Below are positions 15,687 to 24,311 of a stretch of DNA of 48,667 bases, piece by piece. The stretch is taken from assembly GCA_050874585.1 (NCBI GenBank), contig JBNMKZ010000012.1, positions 1 to 48,667 on the forward strand, given 5' to 3'. The position numbers and the translations under genes are program-made. Source of the stretch: UBA1067 sp050874585 (GTDB lineage Bacteria; Verrucomicrobiota; Kiritimatiellia; RFP12; UBA1067). The notes beneath the pieces were generated by a model. That model saw only the letters and a list, made by a program, of their open reading frames with translations, was not told the origin of the DNA and did no database searches. Position 1 is the stretch's first letter. Every line of letters starts with the position of its first letter.

Positions 15687-16182
15687 AAGGACCGTGGCGG
15701 AACTTGGGCCGGGCTATCGGGAGGTCGTTGACCGCCTGCGGGCGGCCTACCGCGCACCGTCCCCATTCGTTCCGCCCGCCCAAACGGCGCGGGAATCGCG
15801 CACCGGTCGTGTACTCGGGTGGACGGCCGGTTATCTGATTGCGGCCTCGCTTCTCATCTCTCTCGGGTTGTCGCTGACCTATCGTCCGACGGCGTTCCCG
15901 GCGCAACTGGATGGGCGGCAGAAGCTCTATACGGTCGCCTACGCCCCGACGGAGGAGGCGCTTGCCGCGATTGTGCATTCCCAGCGGGCGGACGGCAGCT
16001 GGGAGAATGACTTCCTGACGCAGCAGAATGCGGCCGCGCTTCGCCGTGCGGAGGGGATTGACGAACAGATTGCCTATCGAAAGGCCGTGCGCTACCTGCG
16101 GACGAAGGGGTTGCGCCCGCTGTCGGACGAGGAACTCAAACTGCGCGGCGATGCGGCGGCGCGGACGCTGACGCGGGGTTAG
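15670..16182 (+). CDS. Single-span membrane protein, probable anti-sigma factor
   Basis: ATG 15670 (AAGGA upstream) gives 170 residues: a cytoplasmic N-terminal region of about 50 residues, one transmembrane helix (TAGYLIAASLLISLGLSL) and an extracytoplasmic domain. Gene order directly after an ECF sigma factor, overlapping it by 17 bp, and the topology support an anti-sigma role. No zinc motif of the ZAS type is seen. The outer domain contains IVHSQRADGSWENDFLTQQN, close to the QW repeat (Q..DGSW......NA) of prenyltransferase/terpene-cyclase alpha-barrels, which may be a ligand-binding remnant. Its end overlaps the convergent regulator gene by 4 bp. Confidence 0.7.
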   Translation: MTKDLERTVAELGPGYREVVDRLRAAYRAPSPFVPPAQTARESRTGRVLGWTAGYLIAASLLISLGLSLTYRPTAFPAQLDGRQKLYTVAYAPTEEALAAIVHSQRADGSWENDFLTQQNAAALRRAEGIDEQIAYRKAVRYLRTKGLRPLSDEELKLRGDAAARTLTRG

Positions 16183-17432
16183 TCTGAGTCCGCCGCGTCA
16201 GGCTCGTCCGCTTCGGTCGTTGGCGTGGTTGCGAACTGGTGCTTCCGCCGGTAGTCGGACATTGTGATGCCGTAGCGGCGGTGGAAGAGTGCGCAGAGGA
16301 CCGCCAGGGAACTGAACCCGTTCTGTCGGGCGATGGCGGTGTTGGGGAGATTTGTGTCGAGAAGTTGGGCACGGACGATTTCAAGCGTGTGGTTCTGAAT
16401 GGCCTTGAGCACCGTCTGCCCGGTCACCTGCTTAAAGTGCTTGAGCAGGTAGCTGCGCGACCGACCGGAGGCGGTGACCACCTGCTCCAGCGTGATGGAA
16501 CGCGGCTTGGCCTGGGCGATGAACTTGCTGGCGCGCTCAACCGCCTCGTTTGAGGAGTGGATGGGGCGGGTTGACATCCGTTCGACGATGCGGAGGGGCG
16601 GGCAGAGAATCGTTCGGTTCCGATCGTCACAGCCCTCGATTTGCCGCATGAGAAGGGCCATGGCGATACGCCCCAGCCGAACCTGGTCGGCGCGGATGGA
16701 GGAAATCGTGATAGGAGACGTTTCGCAAAGTGCCGCGTCGTCGTCAACGCCAAGAATTGCAACATCCGCCGGTACGGAAAGGTTGGCGGAGGTGCAGGCC
16801 GTCATGACTTCGCGGGCAATCTGGTCGTTGCAGGCAAAGACGGCAACGGGGCCGGGGAGCGATTTGACAAGTGCCGCGAATTCGCGGACATCGTCCGTCG
16901 GCGTCCGATTCATGAAACTGCAGCGGTAGGGGGCTGGCAGTTCAAGGGACGTCAGCGTTTGGGAGAATCCTTCGAACCGCCGGTCGCACCACCACTTCCA
17001 AATGACATTAGCGAGACCGTCCGCATAGACATAGGAACGAAACCGCCGCAATTCGGAGAGGTAGTTTGCCGCGAGGATGCCGATGGCCTCGTTGTCGATT
17101 GAGCAGACCGTGCAGGCTCCGCCGAGTCGCTTGCGCCAGAGCGGCACGTTCTCCTCGCCCAGCAGAATCGCATGGAGGCGATGGTGCCGAACGGCATTCA
17201 GGAGTTCCGCATCCCGTATGTGGGCAATCAGGGCGATGGACCTATCCTTGAAGACGGTCGTCGTGTGGAGCATGATGCGCAGGGTGTCCTCATCGGCCAG
17301 ACGAACGCGGCAGAAATCGTGTTCGCGGGCATACTCAAGCGCCCCTTGGCGAATGGATGCGTCAAAGGCATTTGTTCCGCTCGGCAGGACAATCCAGGTG
17401 TCGGGCGGCAAGTTCGGATGATAGGTGCTCAT
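16179..17432 (-). CDS. XylR-type transcriptional regulator (LacI-like sensor plus AraC helix-turn-helix)
   Basis: The 417-residue protein has a periplasmic-binding-protein-like sensor (about residues 15-275; motifs ALIAHIRDAELLNAV, CNDQIAREVMTACTSANLSVPADVAILGVDDDA) and a C-terminal AraC-type DNA-binding domain (about 300-395; ITLEQVVTASGRSRSYLLKHFKQVTG and IARQNGFSSLAVLCALFHRRYGITMSDYRR). This order is that of E. coli XylR, a sugar-responsive activator. The start is CAT at 17430-17432; an upstream in-frame extension would read through the promoter. It is divergent from the glycogen debranching enzyme with only 80 bp between start codons, so it probably controls that gene and itself. Ligand unknown. 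Confidence 0.87.
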   Translation of the reverse strand: MSTYHPNLPPDTWIVLPSGTNAFDASIRQGALEYAREHDFCRVRLADEDTLRIMLHTTTVFKDRSIALIAHIRDAELLNAVRHHRLHAILLGEENVPLWRKRLGGACTVCSIDNEAIGILAANYLSELRRFRSYVYADGLANVIWKWWCDRRFEGFSQTLTSLELPAPYRCSFMNRTPTDDVREFAALVKSLPGPVAVFACNDQIAREVMTACTSANLSVPADVAILGVDDDAALCETSPITISSIRADQVRLGRIAMALLMRQIEGCDDRNRTILCPPLRIVERMSTRPIHSSNEAVERASKFIAQAKPRSITLEQVVTASGRSRSYLLKHFKQVTGQTVLKAIQNHTLEIVRAQLLDTNLPNTAIARQNGFSSLAVLCALFHRRYGITMSDYRRKHQFATTPTTEADEPDAADSD

Positions 17433-17441
17433 TCCTCCGCG

Positions 17442-17450
17442 ATTATACCA
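17442..17450 (-). promoter_or_regulatory. Extended -10 promoter of the regulator gene
   Basis: Read on the minus strand this is TGGTATAAT, nine bases before the start codon. GGAGGA lies between them but would be mostly untranscribed if initiation is at the usual distance, so the message is predicted to be nearly leaderless. Confidence 0.65.
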
Positions 17451-17493
17451 AAAAAACCTTCGCCTGGGGCGAGCGGCTGGGTTGTCCGCAGTA

Positions 17494-17502
17494 TGGTATA
17501 AT
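17494..17502 (+). promoter_or_regulatory. Extended -10 promoter of the debranching enzyme gene
   Basis: TGGTATAAT with the hexamer at 17497-17502, ten bases before ATG 17513. It is back-to-back with the minus-strand promoter at 17442-17450, the two hexamers being about 50 bp apart, leaving room for one shared operator between them. Confidence 0.68.
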
Positions 17503-17512
17503 ATGTCCAATT

Positions 17513-20500
17513 ATGACACAGACACCGAGTCCCGAGTCCTTTCTTCTCAAGTGGTGTGGCGATACACTGACCGTGACCCTGCGGCTTGACCGTCCGCAGC
17601 GCGGCCGGGCGGCCTTTCGTACGAATCTGGGCCATGCCCACATCCGACGCGAGGAAATCATTGCGGAAACCGAGCGCGGCGAAACGCCCCTCGCAAAGGC
17701 GTGGACCGATTTACCGTTGAGCGAAGTTGAGCCGGGAGTCTTCCGTTCGGACTTCAAGTTGGGTGAGGTCGGCCTGTTCTCGGGCAAGGCGTGCTTCTTC
17801 CCCGAGGGGTCGACCGTGCCCGAATGGCCGGAGGGACGCAATCTGCACATCAAGGTCGAAAGTGCCGAGACGCGCAAGAACAATTCCATTTACACGGTCT
17901 TCCCGCGTCAGTTTGGCAGTTTCCGTGAGGTCGTGCGCCGCCTGCCGGTGATTATGGACGAGATGGGCTTTCGCCTGATTCAGACGCTGCCGCCTTTCCC
18001 CGTGCCGACGACGTATGCGGTCATGGGGGAGTATGGCTGCCCGTTTGCCGCGCTGGACTTCCTGTCAGTTGACCCCGCCATGGCCGAGTTCGACGAGCGT
18101 GCGACACCGCTGGATCAGTTTCGGGAACTGATTGATGCCGTTCATGCGCGGCAGGGGCTTCTTCTGGTTGACTTGCCGGCCAATCATACGGGGTGGGCCT
18201 CTACCCTGCAGACGCATCATCCCGATTGGTTCCATCGGGCGACCGACGGGCGTTTCATCTCTCCGGGGGCCTGGGGCGTCACGTGGAAGGACCTCGTCGA
18301 GTTGGATTATTCGAACGCCGAACTGCGGGCCTACATGGCGGATGTCTTCCTTTTCTGGTGTCGCAATGGCGTGGATGGCTTTCGCTGCGATGCCGGCTAC
18401 ATGATACCGTTGAAGACATGGGAATACATTGTGGCGCGTGTCCGCGAGGAATATCCTGACACGGTTTTCATGTTGGAGGGCCTTGGGGGCAAGCTTGAGG
18501 TGACGGATGCGCTCCTTGCGGAGGCCAATCTTGACTGGGCGTATTCCGAAATCTTTCAGACCTACGACCGAGGGGCCTTTGAATGGTACTTGCCGCAGGC
18601 GATTGAGCGGTCGGAGAAGTACGGGACGCTTGTACACTTCGCCGAGACCCACGACAACGATCGTCTCGCCAAGAAGGGGACGACCTACGCCCGCCTTCGG
18701 GTGCAGCTCGCGGCCCTGTTGAGCTGGCAGGGTGCGTGGGGAATCGCGAATGGTGTCGAATGGTTTTGCACGGAGAAGATTGATGTCCATGGCAAGAACG
18801 GACTTAACTGGGGGGCAAAGGACAACATGGTGGCGCTCATTTCGCGCCTGAATCGGCTGTTGTCGAGCCATCCGGCGTTTCGGAATGCGAGCCATCTGCG
18901 GGTTGTGACGCGGGGGAACGGCAATACGCTTGCGGTTCTGCGCGATTCGAACGTGCTCGTCCTTGCCAATCTCGATTGCGAGCACCCCACGCGCATCGAC
19001 TGGGATCGCGGCGCTTTCCCGGCGGCGGAGGGGGTTGACCTTCTGACGGATCGGACGATTGGCCTGGTTGGGCCCGTCACCCTTTCGCCTGGAGAGGTCC
19101 TCTGCCTTCAGAATCCGCAGGCACCAATCACCGCACTTGTCGCGGAAGAGGTGCCGATGACGGACGGATCGGGCGTGGTGTTCCACTGGGTCTTCCCGCG
19201 TGATGAGCATCGCGAAGTCAGCGTTCCCGCTGGTGAGAAGGTTGAGGTGTCGGCACCTTTCCGCTTTCGCATGAGACTGGTCGACCCAGTCAATGGGCGG
19301 ACGCTTCGGGTCTTCCGTTCGCAGGTGAGGAAGAACGGGTCGGATCATGTCGTTGTGTTGACGGCCCCGGAGTATGAGGGGGACGGTACGCGGTGCCGCC
19401 GCTTGCGCTTGCAGACCGTGGTCTACACGCCCATGGTTTCGACGCGGACGGATTCGGCGTTCCTGATTCCGCCGCCGGCGGATGTTGCGCGGGTGAAGTT
19501 GACCTTGTCGGGCGAGGAAGTCCGTCATCATCCCGACTATCGGGCCATCCTTTCCAATGGGGCTGGTGCCGCCAGTCAGGTTCGGCTTGGGTGGGGGCTG
19601 ATTCGCAGCCAGTATGATGCGATTCTCGCCGCCAATCCGAATCCTCGGTGTCCGTCGGATCGGCTCAATCTCTGGACGCGGACGCGTTGCTGGTTGCAAC
19701 GGGAGGGATATGTTCGTGAGATGGATGCGCGCAGTCTTGTGAACTTCACCGCCGATCCGGCCGGTCGGTTCGCACGGTGGAATTTCCGCATCCCCTGTGG
19801 CATGGGGCGGACGACGGCGTTTTCAGTCGTCCTGACGCTGGAGGCGGGTGTCAATGCCGCACGGCTCATCGTGACGCGGACGGACGCGGGCGCGGATGAT
19901 GTTGGCGACCAGGTCCGTCTCGTGTTCCGTCCCGACATCGAGTGGCGTAGCTTCCATGAGAAGACGAAGGCGTACACGGGACCGGAAGGGTTTTTCGCCT
20001 CGCACTGCAAGCCTTTGGACGCGGCAGATGGGCGGCAGGGCTTTTCCTTCGCGCCCTATGAGGGGCAGTTCGTCCTGACGGTTGAAGGTGGCGCGTATCA
20101 CCCGGAACCTCAGTGGGAATATGGCATTGCACACCCCGAGGAAGCGGAACGTGGGCAGGATGGTTCGGGCGACCTGTTCAGTCCCGGCTGGATTTCGGCT
20201 GACCTGAAGAAGGGTGAGTCGGTCGTCCTTCGCGGCGAGTTGAACCCACCCGAAAAGGCGGCGCGTGGACGGAAGGCTGCCCGACGGACGGATGCCCCAT
20301 CGGGGCCGCTTTCGATTGGCAAGGCCATGCGGCAGGCCCTCGACCTGTTCATTGTCCGCCGCGATGACTTGAAGACCGTCATCGCGGGTTACCCGTGGTT
20401 CCTGGACTGGGGGCGTGACACCTTCATCTTCATGCGGGGCATGATTGCGGCTGGCATGATTGACGAATCCATCGCCATTCTCCGAGCATTTGCCGAGTTT

Positions 20501-21388
20501 GAGGAGAACGGGACTCTGCCGAACATCATCTACGGACGAACGGCCGGCAACCGTGACACGACGGATGCCCAGCTGTGGTTCATCCGCTGCGTACGGGAAA
20601 TCCTTGAGAGTCGCCCCGAACTCAAGCTTGACGACCTTCGGGCGACGTGTGAGTCGATCGTCGACCACTACATCGGTGGCACGCCGAATGGCATCCACAT
20701 GGATCAGGCGTCGGGCCTCATTTGGTCGCCCTCGCATTTTACGTGGATGGATACAAACTATCCGGCCTGCACGCCCCGCGTCGGTTATCCGGTCGAGATT
20801 CAGGCACTTTGGATTTCGGCACTTGACTTCTTGGGGCGGACGACGCTTGCTTCGCTGGCACGGACCTCCCTTGAGCGGTATTTCCGCTGGAAGGGGCATG
20901 GTTACCGCGATTGCCTCGCCGCGCCGAATGGCGAGTCCGCCGCCGAGGCCATTCCCGAAGATACGATTCGTCCGAACCAGCTGCTCTTGATCACGCTTGG
21001 CATCGTCAGCGATTGCGACATCTTGCGGGCGACAGAAGGGTTGCTCATTCCGGGCGGCATTCGTTCGCTGAATGCCGAGCATCCGCTTTATCGAGGCACT
21101 TATACGGGTGATGAGGATACGAGCCGCAAGCCGGCCTATCACAATGGGACGGCTTGGGCCTGGCAATTCCCCCTGTATGCGGAGGCGTTAACCCTCGTCG
21201 GTATGTGCTCGAAGGCGACGGCCCTTCAGGTTCTCGCTTCGGCTGTTGAGAACATCAACACGGGTTGCCTCTGTCACATGAGCGAGATTGCGGACGGCGA
21301 TGCCCCCCATCGACAGAAGGGGTGCACGGCGCAGGCGTGGAGCGCAAGCGAGCTTCTCCGCGTCTGGCTCAAGTTGGGCGGGGAGTGA
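17513..21388 (+). CDS. Bifunctional glycogen debranching enzyme (GH13-like plus GH133)
   Basis: The 1291-residue protein joins two glycosidase modules. The N-terminal half is a GH13-like barrel with DGFRCDAGYM (nucleophile Asp, about residue 292), FMLEGLGG (acid/base Glu, about 321) and ETHDNDR (about 380), as in 4-alpha-glucanotransferases. The C-terminal third is an amylo-1,6-glucosidase: YPWFLDWGRDTFIF (about 960), TTDAQLWF (about 1010), HNGTAWAWQFPLYAEAL and QAWSASELLR. Together they would transfer maltosyl units and remove the alpha-1,6 branch stub of glycogen in the cytoplasm. The architecture is that of eukaryotic-type debranching enzymes. Start ATG 17513 sits just after its promoter; an upstream frame to 17357 crosses the divergent regulator. 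A terminator follows. Confidence 0.9.
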   Translation: MTQTPSPESFLLKWCGDTLTVTLRLDRPQRGRAAFRTNLGHAHIRREEIIAETERGETPLAKAWTDLPLSEVEPGVFRSDFKLGEVGLFSGKACFFPEGSTVPEWPEGRNLHIKVESAETRKNNSIYTVFPRQFGSFREVVRRLPVIMDEMGFRLIQTLPPFPVPTTYAVMGEYGCPFAALDFLSVDPAMAEFDERATPLDQFRELIDAVHARQGLLLVDLPANHTGWASTLQTHHPDWFHRATDGRFISPGAWGVTWKDLVELDYSNAELRAYMADVFLFWCRNGVDGFRCDAGYMIPLKTWEYIVARVREEYPDTVFMLEGLGGKLEVTDALLAEANLDWAYSEIFQTYDRGAFEWYLPQAIERSEKYGTLVHFAETHDNDRLAKKGTTYARLRVQLAALLSWQGAWGIANGVEWFCTEKIDVHGKNGLNWGAKDNMVALISRLNRLLSSHPAFRNASHLRVVTRGNGNTLAVLRDSNVLVLANLDCEHPTRIDWDRGAFPAAEGVDLLTDRTIGLVGPVTLSPGEVLCLQNPQAPITALVAEEVPMTDGSGVVFHWVFPRDEHREVSVPAGEKVEVSAPFRFRMRLVDPVNGRTLRVFRSQVRKNGSDHVVVLTAPEYEGDGTRCRRLRLQTVVYTPMVSTRTDSAFLIPPPADVARVKLTLSGEEVRHHPDYRAILSNGAGAASQVRLGWGLIRSQYDAILAANPNPRCPSDRLNLWTRTRCWLQREGYVREMDARSLVNFTADPAGRFARWNFRIPCGMGRTTAFSVVLTLEAGVNAARLIVTRTDAGADDVGDQVRLVFRPDIEWRSFHEKTKAYTGPEGFFASHCKPLDAADGRQGFSFAPYEGQFVLTVEGGAYHPEPQWEYGIAHPEEAERGQDGSGDLFSPGWISADLKKGESVVLRGELNPPEKAARGRKAARRTDAPSGPLSIGKAMRQALDLFIVRRDDLKTVIAGYPWFLDWGRDTFIFMRGMIAAGMIDESIAILRAFAEFEENGTLPNIIYGRTAGNRDTTDAQLWFIRCVREILESRPELKLDDLRATCESIVDHYIGGTPNGIHMDQASGLIWSPSHFTWMDTNYPACTPRVGYPVEIQALWISALDFLGRTTLASLARTSLERYFRWKGHGYRDCLAAPNGESAAEAIPEDTIRPNQLLLITLGIVSDCDILRATEGLLIPGGIRSLNAEHPLYRGTYTGDEDTSRKPAYHNGTAWAWQFPLYAEALTLVGMCSKATALQVLASAVENINTGCLCHMSEIADGDAPHRQKGCTAQAWSASELLRVWLKLGGE

Positions 21389-21398
21389 GCGTTTCATG

Positions 21399-21441
21399 AC
21401 AAGGAATGTAATTCCGCGAAAGATTGGATTACATTCCTTGT
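21399..21441 (+). terminator. Hairpin terminator after the debranching enzyme
   Basis: A perfect 14-bp stem (21399-21412 with 21428-21441) closes a 15-base loop and is followed by TTCGTTTTCCC. The stem is AT-rich (ACAAGGAATGTAAT) and symmetric, so it may work in both directions. Confidence 0.75.
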
Positions 21442-21537
21442 TTCGTTTTCCCTTGGATGAAGGGGGAATCGCGTCGAAAGAAGGCCAAACGGCTTTCTTT
21501 GTCCATTTGGCACACGATTTGCTTTAACTGCGTGGAG

Positions 21538-21543
21538 TAAAAT
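21538..21543 (+). promoter_or_regulatory. -10 element of carA
   Basis: TAAAAT ends six bases before ATG 21550. The predicted transcription start coincides with the A of the start codon. No good -35 is seen at 16-18 bases. Confidence 0.5.
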
Positions 21544-21549
21544 AGACCT

Positions 21550-22668
21550 ATGGATAACGGATTTGAGGCAAAGTGGCAGGCAGAGCGCGAACGCCGTGCG
21601 TTCATCGCCCTTGCGGACGGAACGGTTTTCAGGGGCGTCGCGTTCGGTGCGCGGCGTGATCGGCTGGGGGAAGCCGTCTTCAACACGGGTATGTGCGGCT
21701 ATCAGGAGATTCTGACCGACCCTTCCTACGCGGGGCAGCTGGTGACGCTGACGGCCGCTGAGATTGGTAATTACGGAATCAACCCCGAGGATGTCGAGTC
21801 CCGGGGCCTTTTTCTGTCCGGGCTGGTGATTGGGGATTTGACGGAACCTTCGAATTATCGGTCGACCCTGTCTCTCGATGAATACCTGAAGGCCAATGAC
21901 ATTCCGGGCATCCGCGCTGTCGATACGCGGGCTTTGACACTCCATTTGCGCGATTATGGCAGTCAGCGGGCCTATCTGCACGTCTCCGATGAGCCGATCT
22001 CAACAGAGGAGGCCGTCCGTCGTGCGCGTGAGTGGGAGGGACTTGACGGACAGGATTACGCTGCACGCGTGACCTGCCGCGAGCCGTATGCGTTCAATTC
22101 CACGGCGAAGACGAATCTCCACGTGGTCTGCTATGATTTTGGCGTCAAGACGAACATTCTTCGGAATCTGGCCTCTTTTGCCAATGTTCTTGTCGTGCCC
22201 GCGCAGACACCTGCCGAGAAGGTCCTTTCGCTGAAGCCGGATGGAGTCTTCCTTTCCAATGGTCCTGCGGATCCGGCGGCGGTAACCTATGCGATTGAGA
22301 ATGTCAGAGAGATTGTCGGGAAAGTGCCGGTGATGGGCATTTGCCTTGGTCATCAGCTCCTTTCGCTCGCCTGTGGGGCGAAGACGGGCCGTCTCAAATT
22401 TGGGCATCATGGGTGCAACCACCCCGTCAAGAACCTGGCAACGGGACATGTTGAGGTCACGAGCCAGAACCACAACTTTGCGGTCCTGCCGGAATCTCTC
22501 CCCGACTGCCTTGAGGTGACGCACGTCAATCTGAATGACAATACGATTGAAGGGGTTCGGCACAAGACCCTGCCGGCGTTCTCGGTCCAGTATCATCCCG
22601 AGTCCTGCCCCGGCCCTCACGACTCCAACTATCTCTTTGACACCTTTAGAAAGATGCTTACCAAATGA
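21550..22668 (+). CDS. carA: Carbamoyl-phosphate synthase small (glutaminase) subunit
   Basis: The 372-residue protein hydrolyses glutamine and passes ammonia to the large subunit for carbamoyl phosphate synthesis (arginine and pyrimidines). Visible are the N-terminal domain (LADGTVFRGVAFG, NTGMCGYQEILTDPSYAGQ), the interdomain IPGIRAVDTRALT, and a class I amidotransferase with GICLGHQLLSLA (nucleophile Cys near residue 265) and YHPESCPGPHDS (catalytic His/Glu near 350). Length is typical. The start is 4 bp overlapped at the other end by pyrG (ATGA). carB is not in the window. No ribosome site is seen upstream, in keeping with the predicted leaderless message. Confidence 0.95.
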   Translation: MDNGFEAKWQAERERRAFIALADGTVFRGVAFGARRDRLGEAVFNTGMCGYQEILTDPSYAGQLVTLTAAEIGNYGINPEDVESRGLFLSGLVIGDLTEPSNYRSTLSLDEYLKANDIPGIRAVDTRALTLHLRDYGSQRAYLHVSDEPISTEEAVRRAREWEGLDGQDYAARVTCREPYAFNSTAKTNLHVVCYDFGVKTNILRNLASFANVLVVPAQTPAEKVLSLKPDGVFLSNGPADPAAVTYAIENVREIVGKVPVMGICLGHQLLSLACGAKTGRLKFGHHGCNHPVKNLATGHVEVTSQNHNFAVLPESLPDCLEVTHVNLNDNTIEGVRHKTLPAFSVQYHPESCPGPHDSNYLFDTFRKMLTK

Positions 22669-24290
22669 AGAAACAGGTCAAATACGTATTCATTACGGGC
22701 GGAGTCGTTTCCAGCCTCGGTAAGGGCATTACGAGCGCGTCGCTCGCCCTCCTGCTGAAAAGCCGTGGCTATAAGGTCTTCATGCAGAAGTTGGACCCCT
22801 ACCTGAATGTCGACCCCGGGACGATGAGCCCCTATCAGCACGGAGAGGTGTTTGTCACGGACGATGGTGCAGAGACGGATCTCGACCTTGGGCATTATGA
22901 GCGTTTTGCGGGCGTGACCTGTTCAAAGGCATCCAATTATACGTCGGGACGCATTTATTCGGCGGTTTTGGCGCGTGAGCGTGCGGGTGGCTACCTTGGG
23001 GGCACCGTCCAGGTCGTGCCGCACATTACGAATGAAATCAAGGCGGCAATCCATTCGGCCGGTGAGCATGACTGTGATATTGTGTTGTGCGAAATCGGTG
23101 GTGTGTCGGGCGACATTGAGTCCCTGCCGTTTCTGGAGGCGGCGCGGCAGTTTCGCTTTGAGGAGGGGGCTGAGAACACATGCTTTGTTCACCTGACGCT
23201 TGTTCCCTATCTGAAGGCGGCAGGGGAACTCAAGACCAAGCCATCCCAGCATTCGGTCGGTCAGCTCCGTGCCATTGGCATCATCCCGGACATTCTCGTC
23301 TGCCGCACGGAAATGCCGATTCCTCGTGAGCACCTTGAGAAACTGGCCATGTTCTGCAATGTGCGCCGCGATTGCGTCATTGAGGAGAAGGATGTGACGG
23401 ATTCCGTTTACGCTGTGCCGCGTGAACTTCACAAGCAGCACCTTGACGAGCAGGTCCTGAAACAGCTTCATCTCGACATTTGGCCCATTCGGCACACCGT
23501 TTGGGATACCTTGGTCAAGAAGGCGACTCAGCCGAAGTACGAATGCACAATCGCGCTCGTCGGCAAGTACATCTCCATTCGGGATGCCTACAAGAGCGTT
23601 CACGAGGCCCTCCAGCACGCGGGAATGGCGCATAATGCGAAGGTCCACGTGGACTGCATTGAGGCGGAGGATGTGGAGAAGAACCCCAAGCTTCTTGCGA
23701 AGGCCGATGGCATCTTGGTTCCGGGCGGGTTCGGTAGCCGCGGCGTTCCGGGTAAGGTCGCGGCCATCAAGTGGGCACGCGAGAAGGGAGTTCCCTTCCT
23801 GGGCATCTGTCTTGGCATGCAGTGTACGGTCATTGAGTATGCGCGTGATGTGCTCGGCTGGAAGGATGCGAACTCAACAGAGTTCGACGAGAAGACGACG
23901 CATCCAGTCATCGACCTCATGGAGGAGCAGAAGAAGGTGACGGCGAAGGGTGGTACGATGCGCCTTGGTGCCTATCCGTGTATTCTGAAAAAAGGTTCCC
24001 TCGCGGCGAAACTCTACAAGGCTCAGGAGATTTCCGAACGCCATCGTCATCGCTACGAATTTGCCCTGGGAACGCCCATGCAGCAGGCAATTGAGAAGGC
24101 TGGCCTGCGGGTCTCGGGGACCTCTCCCGACGGTAAGCTTGTCGAGATTGTCGAATTGCCGACGCATCCTTACTTTATTGCGGGGCAGTTCCACCCGGAG
24201 TTCAAGTCCCGGCCAACCGATCCGCATCCGTTGTTCAAGGGATTGGTCGCGGCAGCATTGAAGCAGAAGAAATTCGAAAAGAAAAAGTAA
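22665..24290 (+). CDS. pyrG: CTP synthase
   Basis: The 541-residue enzyme aminates UTP to CTP with glutamine. The synthetase domain opens KYVFITGGVVSSLGKGITSASLALLLK (P-loop) and continues with KLDPYLNVDPGTMSPYQHGEVFVTDDGAETDLDLGHYERF. The C-terminal class I amidotransferase has PGGFGSRG, FLGICLGMQC (Cys near residue 381) and FHPEFKSRP (His/Glu near 510). Length fits the family. It is translationally coupled to carA. CTP made here is needed for pyrimidine pools and CMP-sugar/phospholipid activation. Confidence 0.97.
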   Translation: MKKQVKYVFITGGVVSSLGKGITSASLALLLKSRGYKVFMQKLDPYLNVDPGTMSPYQHGEVFVTDDGAETDLDLGHYERFAGVTCSKASNYTSGRIYSAVLARERAGGYLGGTVQVVPHITNEIKAAIHSAGEHDCDIVLCEIGGVSGDIESLPFLEAARQFRFEEGAENTCFVHLTLVPYLKAAGELKTKPSQHSVGQLRAIGIIPDILVCRTEMPIPREHLEKLAMFCNVRRDCVIEEKDVTDSVYAVPRELHKQHLDEQVLKQLHLDIWPIRHTVWDTLVKKATQPKYECTIALVGKYISIRDAYKSVHEALQHAGMAHNAKVHVDCIEAEDVEKNPKLLAKADGILVPGGFGSRGVPGKVAAIKWAREKGVPFLGICLGMQCTVIEYARDVLGWKDANSTEFDEKTTHPVIDLMEEQKKVTAKGGTMRLGAYPCILKKGSLAAKLYKAQEISERHRHRYEFALGTPMQQAIEKAGLRVSGTSPDGKLVEIVELPTHPYFIAGQFHPEFKSRPTDPHPLFKGLVAAALKQKKFEKKK

Positions 24291-24311
24291 GTTAAGGGGG
24301 GAGAGAGAGAC

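Noticed and set aside
18065..19699. Minus-strand open frame of 544 codons
   Set aside because: Antisense to the debranching enzyme; low-complexity and without motifs.
24291..24311. glmS ribozyme or leader riboswitch
   Set aside because: Only 21 bases separate pyrG and glmS, too short for such a structure.
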